DNA from: Nitrospirota bacterium
GTDB lineage: Bacteria; Nitrospirota; Leptospirillia; Leptospirillales; Leptospirillaceae
Reading direction: 5' to 3'
Length of the DNA stretch: 64,000 bases
Assembly: GCA_021820445.1 (NCBI GenBank)
Contig: JAKADN010000001.1
Location: 100,575-164,574 of the forward strand
Shown here: one piece after another, positions 57,234-64,000 of the stretch
Layout: every line of letters starts with the position of its first letter
Position numbering within the stretch: the first letter of the stretch is position 1
The notes under the pieces: model-generated
The model's database searches: none
Told to the model about the DNA's origin: nothing
Seen by the model: the letters and a program-made list of their open reading frames with translations, nothing else
Position numbers and translations under genes: made by a program

Positions 57234-58670
57234 TCAGTCCTTCAGAACCCAGGTATCCTTGCTCCCCCCGCCCTGGGAGGAGTTGACGATCAGGGAGTCT
57301 TTTTTCAGGGCCACCCGGGTGAGGCCTCCGGGCGTGACATAGAGTCCCTTTCCATAGAGGATGTACGGGCGAAGATCGACGTGGCGTCCTTCCAAATGGT
57401 CATCGACGAGGACCGGGGCCCGCGAAAGGGACAGTGTCTCCTGGGCGATGTAATTCCTGGGATTTGCCTGGATGCGCTCCCGGAAGTTCTCTCTTTCGGT
57501 CCGTGATGCGGTCGGTCCGATCAGCATGCCGTATCCCCCGGAGTCGTTGGTGGTTTTGATCACCATATTCTGAAGATTGTCGAGAACATGGCTCCGGTCC
57601 GCCGGATCGGAGCAGACCCAGGTCGGGACATTCCTGAGAATCGGGGCCTCTTTCAGATAATAATCGATGATCTTCGGGATAAAGGCATAGACGGCCTTGT
57701 CGTCGGCGACCCCTGTGCCCGGAGCGTTTGCGATGGCCACCTTGCCGGACCGGTAGACATTCATGATTCCGGGGACTCCGAGGAGGGAGTCGGCCCGGAA
57801 GACCAACGGATCAAGGAAGTCATCGTCAATCCGCCGGTAAACGACATCGACCCGGCGGGGTCCCTGGGTGGTCCTCATGAAGAGCAGGCCGTCCGAGACA
57901 TGGAGGTCGGCCGGTTCCACGAGTTCGATGCCCATCTGCTGGGCCAGAAAGGAGTGTTCGAAGTAGGCCGAATTGTAGGTCCCCGGCGTCAGGAGGACGA
58001 CCGTGGGGGAGTCGTTCGTGGGGCTGAGCGATTCCAGGGCTTCCAGGAGGCGCAGGGGGTAGTCGTCGACGGACCGGATCCTGGAGGTGCCGAAGGAGGC
58101 GGAGAAGGTCCGTTTGAGGACATGTCGGTTTTCGAGGACATAGGAGACCCCTGACGGGCATCTGAGATTGTCTTCCAGAACGAAGAATTCTCCGCTCCTG
58201 TCCCGGACAAGGTCTGACCCGGTGATATGGCACCAGATTCCCCCGGGAACGCGGATCCCGCGGCATTCGGGACGGTAGGCCGGCGAGGACAGGATCACCT
58301 CTTCCGGAATGACCTTGTCCCGGAGAATCGTTTGACCGGAGTAGAGGTCTTCGAGAAAGAGGTTGAGCGCCAGGACACGCTGTTTCAGGCCTTCTTCGAC
58401 TGTTTTCCATTCCCCGGCCCCGATCACCCGGGGAATGATGTCGAAGGGCATGATTTTCTCAAGTCCCCTGTCATCGTTGTAGACGGTAAAGGTGACACCC
58501 ATCCGGTAAAGGGCCATTTCCGCGGCCTTCTGAAGCCTTCCCAGCTCTCCTTCGGGAAGAGAGTCCAGCAGTTCGAAGAGAACCTTTGATGAAGATCGGG
58601 GAAGACCGGGGGCCGCGACGAGTTCATCGTAAAAGTGACCGGGGTCGTAGTTTTTCAGGAGAGAGTTCAT
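57234..58670 (-). CDS. Circularly permuted ATP-grasp type 2 protein (DUF404/DUF407)
   Basis: MPFDIIPRVIGAGEWKTVEEGLKQRVLALNLFLEDLY, PYILYGKGLYVTPGGLTRVAL. Confidence 0.93.
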   Translation of the reverse strand: MNSLLKNYDPGHFYDELVAAPGLPRSSSKVLFELLDSLPEGELGRLQKAAEMALYRMGVTFTVYNDDRGLEKIMPFDIIPRVIGAGEWKTVEEGLKQRVLALNLFLEDLYSGQTILRDKVIPEEVILSSPAYRPECRGIRVPGGIWCHITGSDLVRDRSGEFFVLEDNLRCPSGVSYVLENRHVLKRTFSASFGTSRIRSVDDYPLRLLEALESLSPTNDSPTVVLLTPGTYNSAYFEHSFLAQQMGIELVEPADLHVSDGLLFMRTTQGPRRVDVVYRRIDDDFLDPLVFRADSLLGVPGIMNVYRSGKVAIANAPGTGVADDKAVYAFIPKIIDYYLKEAPILRNVPTWVCSDPADRSHVLDNLQNMVIKTTNDSGGYGMLIGPTASRTERENFRERIQANPRNYIAQETLSLSRAPVLVDDHLEGRHVDLRPYILYGKGLYVTPGGLTRVALKKDSLIVNSSQGGGSKDTWVLKD

Positions 58671-58915
58671 GGACGGGCTCCTTGACCGGTGCGTGGAAAT
58701 GACGGATTCTTTCGCTGACTCATAATGCAAACCCGATGCCAATCTTTTTTCCATTCAGGGGGGGGCTCATCCGTTTGTGTCAGTCCTCGGGAAAGAAGAG
58801 GAATGGACAAATATGTCGGCAATATCACATAAAGAGACTGTCTTCTCACAGGCTTCCGCCTTTGATGCGAGGTTAGGGAGCCTGCCCGGAGGCGACAATC
58901 CCTGAAAGGAGTCCC

Positions 58916-59389
58916 ATGACATTTCCTGTGGTTTCACCCGCCGTTCCGGAAGATCTTCCTCAACTGGCAGGGCTTCTGGCGGATCTTTTTTCGAGGGAGA
59001 GGGATTTCAGGATCGACACCGAGCGCCAGCTGAGAGGGCTTCGGATGATTTTGGACGCTCCTGAGGCGGGGACTGTCCTCGTGGTGCGGGATCTCTCCGG
59101 AAATGTAGACGGAATGGTGAGCATTCAGCTTCTGGTGTCGACCGCGGCGGGGGGGATTTCGGGACAGATCGAAGATCTGGTGGTACGGGCCGGGGCGCGT
59201 TCCCGGGGGCTGGGCTCCCGGCTTCTGGAGGGGGCCCTTTCGTGGGGTCGGGTCCGGGGAGCTGTCCGCTTCCACCTGGCGCTTTTGGAGGACAATGACT
59301 TCGCCCGTTCCTTCTACCTTCACAGGGGATTCAGGGAATCCCGCATGAGGCTCCTCTACCGGTACGAGGGGGCGGGGGATTCCGACTGA
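58916..59389 (+). CDS. GNAT-family N-acetyltransferase
   Basis: EDLVVRAGARSRGLGSRLLEGALSWGR acetyl-CoA motif. Confidence 0.85.
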   Translation: MTFPVVSPAVPEDLPQLAGLLADLFSRERDFRIDTERQLRGLRMILDAPEAGTVLVVRDLSGNVDGMVSIQLLVSTAAGGISGQIEDLVVRAGARSRGLGSRLLEGALSWGRVRGAVRFHLALLEDNDFARSFYLHRGFRESRMRLLYRYEGAGDSD

Positions 59390-59479
59390 AGGTCGGGACG
59401 AGAGTGGATCCGGGTCAGATGTTCTTTCCGGAGACGATCTCCTAAGGGGAGAGAAATCATCCGGGGTCCTCTCGACCTA

Positions 59480-59507
59480 TTGGAAAATTCCTCTCCTGAT
59501 CCATAAT
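59480..59507 (+). promoter_or_regulatory. Candidate sigma70 promoter for the Ycf48-like lipoprotein gene
   Basis: TTGGAA-N16-CATAAT. Confidence 0.4.
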
Positions 59508-59572
59508 AGTGACGAACTAGGAAATGCCGTGGGGCGACAGGGTCGGATCGGAAAACGTTGTCCGGAGGAGAG

Positions 59573-60679
59573 ATGGGCACTGATTGGGGAATGAGAAGCC
59601 GGAAGACAGGCGGGGCTTTTGTCCTGCTGGTTCTTTTCCTGGCGGGCTGTCAGGCGCCGTCAGCGCTCCTCTGGCTCCTGGCCTACACCCCCTCCGGGGC
59701 CGAGCCGTCCGCCATCGCGTGTCCGTCGCCCCAGAGCTGCATTGCGGTCGGACAGTCTGGGCTCTTCCTGGTCTCCCAGAACGGGGGGCAACTGTGGGTC
59801 CCGGCCAACAGCGGCCTCGGGGCCGCTCTCGCGAATTTCAACCTGACCTCGATCGCCTGTCTGTCGGGGAGCCAGTGCACCATCGTCGGAAACCAGGGCC
59901 TGATCCTTCAAAGCATCAACGGAGGGCAGAGCTTTTCCATTACCAATGTGACCACCAACGGAAATCTGACGTTCAACGAGGTGGTCTGCCAGAGTTCGGG
60001 CACTCCCGCCTGTGCCATCGTGGGGGACAACAATACCCTTTTGCTTCAGAACAGCTCCGGGGCGTCCTGGACAGCGGACCTCAATGTTCTTTCGGCGGCC
60101 ATAGGACCGGCCAACTTCAACCAGGTCTTTCTCCTCGGCTCCTCGATCTGGATTTCGGCCTCGAACACCTCGGGGACCGGGATGAATGCCCTCCTCTATT
60201 CGGGGGACGGAGGCCAGACCTGGACCCTGATCGTCGTTCCCCAGGTCCTGGCTCCCCAGGGGGTGAGCGGGGTGGGCTGTCTCTCGGTCTCCACCTGTTA
60301 TGTGGACGGGACGGGGGCCCTTCTCGAGACGACGGACGGGGGAGCAACCTGGTCCTCGGCCCTTATCCTGGGAGAGGGCGGGGCTCAGATGCCACCCTCC
60401 CTGACGGGGATCTACATCGGTCCTGGAAGCACCATTTTCGCCTATGGTGAGAATGGGGCCCTCTACCAGGTGACTTCCCTGGCCGGGGGATCGGTTTCGG
60501 GGGAGGCGGCCGTTCCGCAGATCCTTCCTCCGACCTCCGCCCAGCTCTCCTTCACCGGCATGGTCTGCCCCCAGGCGCTTTCCTGCTATGTGGCGGGAAA
60601 TTCGCTTGCCATTTCAGGGGGGATCTTCTACGCTAGTCCCAATGGCTCCCCGGGAAACGGCTCAACGGGGGCTCTCTGA
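59573..60679 (+). CDS. Ycf48/BNR-repeat-like lipoprotein
   Basis: Lipobox LFLAGC; repeated SxNGGQLWVPANSG / GDGGQTWTLI / TDGGATWSSA motifs. Confidence 0.7.
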   Translation: MGTDWGMRSRKTGGAFVLLVLFLAGCQAPSALLWLLAYTPSGAEPSAIACPSPQSCIAVGQSGLFLVSQNGGQLWVPANSGLGAALANFNLTSIACLSGSQCTIVGNQGLILQSINGGQSFSITNVTTNGNLTFNEVVCQSSGTPACAIVGDNNTLLLQNSSGASWTADLNVLSAAIGPANFNQVFLLGSSIWISASNTSGTGMNALLYSGDGGQTWTLIVVPQVLAPQGVSGVGCLSVSTCYVDGTGALLETTDGGATWSSALILGEGGAQMPPSLTGIYIGPGSTIFAYGENGALYQVTSLAGGSVSGEAAVPQILPPTSAQLSFTGMVCPQALSCYVAGNSLAISGGIFYASPNGSPGNGSTGAL

Positions 60680-60701
60680 ATGTCAATATAAGGAGGTGTT
60701 T

Positions 60702-61280
60702 ATGGAGTTAAGAATGAAGCGGCTGGGGCTTGGAATGGCCCTGATGGCCCTGACGACGGTCCTGACCGGATGCTACGGCCAGTTCGCCCTGGTGCATACC
60801 CTCTACAAGGCGAATGGGACTGTGGAGAACAAGTGGGCCCGATCGGGTCTGACGGCTCTTATGTGCATTATTCCCGTTTACGAGTTCGCCGGCTTGGGGG
60901 ATGTGATCATCTTCAACCCCATCGAGTTCTGGAGCCATGTGAACCCCATCACCAACAAGCCCTCCGTGGCCTCCTCCCGGACCCAGGGCCCCGGAGCCGA
61001 TCCTTCGAAGGATCCCGACGGGTGGCTCTCCCGTTCGGACAAGGCCGGATCCCGCATCCTTCTCGCCTGGCACTATGATGCCGTTGCCAAGAAGCTCTCG
61101 GCCATCCGGATCGCCTCCGAAAAGGACGGCCGTCCCTCCGTGACGCTCTACCAATCGGCCATGCCGCTTGACGGGCATCTGGGGGCTACGCCCCGGGTCA
61201 AGGCCGTGACCTTTGACCACGGTCACCCTGTGACGACCATGACCGGAGGGGACATTTTCTCGGGACCGGTTCGCCTGTAA
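60702..61280 (+). CDS. DUF3332-like lipoprotein
   Basis: LTTVLTGCYGQFALVHTLYKANGTVENKWARSG; AAGGAGG RBS. Confidence 0.75.
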   Translation: MELRMKRLGLGMALMALTTVLTGCYGQFALVHTLYKANGTVENKWARSGLTALMCIIPVYEFAGLGDVIIFNPIEFWSHVNPITNKPSVASSRTQGPGADPSKDPDGWLSRSDKAGSRILLAWHYDAVAKKLSAIRIASEKDGRPSVTLYQSAMPLDGHLGATPRVKAVTFDHGHPVTTMTGGDIFSGPVRL

Positions 61281-61308
61281 CGGAAAATTCAGAAAGAAAC
61301 CGCTTGGG

Positions 61309-61342
61309 GAGGGGGGAAGCCCGTCGGGCTTTCCCCCTCTTT
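61309..61342 (+). terminator. Rho-independent-like terminator between convergent genes
   Basis: 14-bp stem (one G-T pair), GTC loop, followed by TTT; only a short T tract. Confidence 0.65.
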
Positions 61343-61353
61343 GCGTTGGAGGA

Positions 61354-61653
61354 TCAGGATCCCGGAGTGGAAGAGGGCGTCCGGTCCTTGTCGATGGTGG
61401 CCCGGAAGGCCTTCCATCCTTCGCGGACCGCCTCGGCATAGCGTTCCTTTTTGGCGGGAAGGTCGTGCTTGAGGTGTTCGATCCCTTCCTCGAACTCTTC
61501 CTCGGCCTCCTCGCGAAGCGCGCGCGCCTTGTCGGCGATTTTTCTCCGGGTTTCGGCCCCCGAAGCGGGAGCGAGAAGGACCCCGGCGAGTGCCCCCAAT
61601 GCCAGCCCTGTCAAAAAGAGGGCAAGTCCTGTATCATTCCTGTCACTGGCCAT
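61354..61653 (-). CDS. YtxH-like small protein
   Basis: GLALFLTGLALGALAGVLLAPASGAETRRKIADKARAL. Confidence 0.8.
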   Translation of the reverse strand: MASDRNDTGLALFLTGLALGALAGVLLAPASGAETRRKIADKARALREEAEEEFEEGIEHLKHDLPAKKERYAEAVREGWKAFRATIDKDRTPSSTPGS

Positions 61654-62089
61654 GGCGATTCTCCTGTTTGTTGGGAGTTGAAGATGTGGGGGAAAGAGGC
61701 GGGCGAGGCTCTTTCAGGACCTCCCGGGCCCTGGAAAATCCGGCGGCGAGCCCCCGGACGATCCTGAACAGGCTGGTGGCGGCATGGACGGGCCCTCCTC
61801 CCGCCTTCAGGATCGGGGAGATCAGGGACAGGAGGGGATTCCGGGTGAGGGTTCCGATCCCTTCCTCGATCGTTCGGTAATGCTCGGTGGTTCTCCTGAC
61901 GACGGGTTCGACCTCTTCGGCCATGCGGCGAAGGCTTTCGACGAGGGGAACAACGGCCGTTTCGAGGTCCCGGGTCGACGATTCGACGCGGTCGAGCACC
62001 TTGAGCGCCCGAAAAAGAAAAAAGAGGATCCCGGCGACAAGTATTGCCGCTAAAATCACCAGAAGCAGAAGGGCCGTTCGGGTGTCCAT
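61643..62089 (-). CDS. Hypothetical membrane protein (DUF948-like)
   Basis: N-terminal TM followed by amphipathic helical region. Confidence 0.6.
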   Translation of the reverse strand: MDTRTALLLLVILAAILVAGILFFLFRALKVLDRVESSTRDLETAVVPLVESLRRMAEEVEPVVRRTTEHYRTIEEGIGTLTRNPLLSLISPILKAGGGPVHAATSLFRIVRGLAAGFSRAREVLKEPRPPLSPTSSTPNKQENRHGQ

Positions 62090-62210
62090 GGGCGAACCTT
62101 TCCGCGGGTGTTCATGAGTGTGTGTGGATAAACGATGAAGCTGTCACCATGGTACCGGAACAGGGGAATTTTTCAAAGTTCAAGCAAGGGAACTTCCGGG
62201 GAGGAAGTCT

Positions 62211-63923
62211 TTGAACGGTGACTTCTTCCGGAAGCTGACCTTCCTTCTCCCGACCGTGATCGTGGTCGGGATTCTGTCGGGGGTCGTGCTCCTTTTTTCC
62301 CGCACCCCGCCGTCGGGGGTTCCCGTCATTCCCCGTGAGGATCTTGCCGACCTTCCCGGAGACATCCTGCACTCCCTGTTTCGACTCTTCCTGGCCTACC
62401 TCCTCTCTCTGGCCTTCGCCTACCTGTATGGTTTCGCCGCCGCCCTGACCCGGTGGGGACCCCGAATTCTCATCCCCGTTCTGGACATTCTGCAGTCGAT
62501 TCCCGTCCTGGGATTCTTTCCTGCGGTCGTTCTGATGATGATTCCCCTCTTCCCGACCACGAAGATGGGGGTGGAGGCGGCTTCGGTCGTCCTGATCGCG
62601 ACCAGCATGGCCTGGAACATGGCCTTTGCCGTCTACGAATCGGTGCGGACCGCCCCCCCCGATCTCCTGGACCTGTTCCGGGGCATCCGGGCGCCTTCCG
62701 GGTTGTGGGTCGCCCGATTTCTCGTTCCCCTGACTCTTCCCAAGGTCGTCTACAACTCCGTTCTCTCCTGGACGGCCGGATGGTACTTCCTGATCGCCTG
62801 CGAGATGATCGCCCTGGGTCCCGTCCATTACGAGCTTCCCGGGCTGGGAAGCTTTCTGGTGGCCAGTACGGAAAAGGGACGGTTCGGGGAGGCCCTTTTG
62901 GGAATCGGGGCCCTGATCGTGACGGTGATGGTCCTGGATGTTCTTGTTTTCAGACCCTCTCTCGTCTGGTCGCACACCTTCCAGATTGGAGAGGTGGAAG
63001 GGCCCTTTTCCCGGGTCTCCTCCCCGGTCTATGATTTTCTGGCTTCCTCCGAGGGGCTGGTCCGCCTCAGAAGAAGAGTTGCCCGGACATTGGGCCGATT
63101 GTCGCGGATTCCCTGGCGGGAAGGGCGTATCGTGCCGCGGTCCCTTTCCCCCTCCTTCCGCTTTCTGTTGCGGGCCGGGGGAGGGTTCCTGGTGGGCTTC
63201 ATCATCGCGAAAGGGCTTTTCGCGGGAGCCCATGTGGTGTCGGGGTGGATCCGGCAGGGGATTCCCTGGGCCTCGCTGGGAGAGCTTCCGGCCGATCTCG
63301 TCTTTTCCATGCTTCGCCTGATGGCAGGATATCTGCTGAGCCTTCTCTGGACCATTCCGCTGGCTTACTGGGTCTTCCGGACCCCCCGCCTGTCGCGGAT
63401 CATCTTCCCGCTTGCGGAGGTGATGGCTTCGGTTCCGGCCACCGCGCTCTTCCCATTCGTGATTGTCCTGGTGGTCCAGAAGCTTCACAGCATGAACCTG
63501 GCCTCGGTGATTCTCCTGATGTCGGGCATGCAGTGGTACCTGCTCTTTAATCTGCTCTCGGGGGTCGGGACCTTTCCCTCCGAGCTTCGGGAGGTGTCCC
63601 TCACCTTCGGTGTCAGGGGGACGCTGTTTCTCCGGAAGGTCTTTCTCCCCTTCCTGATGCCCTCCCTCGTGACCGGCTCCATTACCGCCTTCGGAGGGGG
63701 GTGGAACGCCCTCATCGTCTCCGAGTATGTGGTTTACGCCCAGAAGGACTACGGGGTTCGGGGAGTGGGCGCCTTTCTCGACAGGGCGACCTATTCCGGA
63801 GGCCATCCGGTCCTCATCGTGGCCGCTCTTTTGGTCATGACCGCGGCGGTCGTGGCCGCGAACAGGCTTTTCTGGGTCCCCCTCTACGATCGTGTGACGC
63901 GAAGGTACGGGTATGACGTCTAG
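62211..63923 (+). CDS. ABC transporter permease, two fused permease domains
   Basis: Two copies of a binding-protein-dependent permease-like segment (about residues 50-240 and 325-560); TTG start. Confidence 0.82.
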   Translation: MNGDFFRKLTFLLPTVIVVGILSGVVLLFSRTPPSGVPVIPREDLADLPGDILHSLFRLFLAYLLSLAFAYLYGFAAALTRWGPRILIPVLDILQSIPVLGFFPAVVLMMIPLFPTTKMGVEAASVVLIATSMAWNMAFAVYESVRTAPPDLLDLFRGIRAPSGLWVARFLVPLTLPKVVYNSVLSWTAGWYFLIACEMIALGPVHYELPGLGSFLVASTEKGRFGEALLGIGALIVTVMVLDVLVFRPSLVWSHTFQIGEVEGPFSRVSSPVYDFLASSEGLVRLRRRVARTLGRLSRIPWREGRIVPRSLSPSFRFLLRAGGGFLVGFIIAKGLFAGAHVVSGWIRQGIPWASLGELPADLVFSMLRLMAGYLLSLLWTIPLAYWVFRTPRLSRIIFPLAEVMASVPATALFPFVIVLVVQKLHSMNLASVILLMSGMQWYLLFNLLSGVGTFPSELREVSLTFGVRGTLFLRKVFLPFLMPSLVTGSITAFGGGWNALIVSEYVVYAQKDYGVRGVGAFLDRATYSGGHPVLIVAALLVMTAAVVAANRLFWVPLYDRVTRRYGYDV

Positions 63924-64000
63924 ACGGTCCGACTTCCTGAGTCTCCGGAATGTCGCGCGGGACTTTACCCGGGAGACCCGTTCCTATCGGGCGATCGACA
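63913..64000 (+). CDS. Start of downstream gene, probably the ABC ATPase, truncated by window edge
   Basis: ATG 63913, MTSRRSDFLSLRNVARDFTRETRSYRAID; overlaps permease stop. Confidence 0.5.
   Translation, partial: MTSRRSDFLSLRNVARDFTRETRSYRAID

Noticed and set aside
62112-63806. 564-aa minus-strand ORF antisense to the ABC permease
   Set aside because: Shadow ORF, composition dominated by G/P/R/E/Q/H; + strand permease is recognisable
1-64000. CRISPR arrays, IS elements, prophage, toxin-antitoxin or rRNA/tRNA genes
   Set aside because: No repeat-spacer pattern, transposase, phage or RNA gene signature recognised by eye; a tRNAscan/Infernal run would be decisive

Overview
The window is a GC-rich, densely coding bacterial chromosomal segment, mostly ordinary housekeeping operons plus some accessory clusters. 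Gene content (cytochrome c biogenesis System II, LL-DAP aminotransferase, Mla/MCE transport, UbiC/UbiA/UbiE-like quinone genes, Hyd-1-type NiFe hydrogenase) suggests a Nitrospirota / Leptospirillum-like organism; this taxonomic call is inference only. Order of contents: frr (5' truncated), alr, mlaE-mlaF-MCE, resB-ccsB-tlpA-tlpA-ccdA, FAD reductase, M50 protease, [priA, nrdR, glyA, rpiB on -], FnIII-like lipoprotein, two tandem Tmk-like kinases on -, a complete membrane-bound NiFe hydrogenase locus (small and large subunits, cytochrome b, hyaD, hupF-like, hyaF, hupK-like, hypABFCDE, nickel transporter), ppx/gppA on -, a quinone-type cluster (ubiE-like, B12-type radical SAM, chorismate-lyase-like, ubiA), PEBP, two tiny membrane proteins (42 and 61 aa), MFS, a 2TM-RCK channel, argD-argF-argG-argH, lptM-like, lysA, dapA-dapB-FAH-dapL-folK, beta-barrel candidate, mutY, an Anbu-proteasome operon on -, GNAT, Ycf48-like and DUF3332-like lipoproteins, YtxH-like, and a fused two-domain ABC permease. 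Best candidates for follow-up: (i) the quinone-like gene quartet with a radical SAM enzyme, (ii) the Hyd-1-like hydrogenase with supernumerary cysteines and a HupK with degenerate active-site motifs, (iii) tandem divergent Tmk-like kinases, (iv) the pair of tiny membrane proteins, (v) an MCE protein with a beta-rich C-terminal extension. No tRNA, rRNA, CRISPR, IS element or phage was recognised. Start codons were chosen by eye from RBS and family N-termini.
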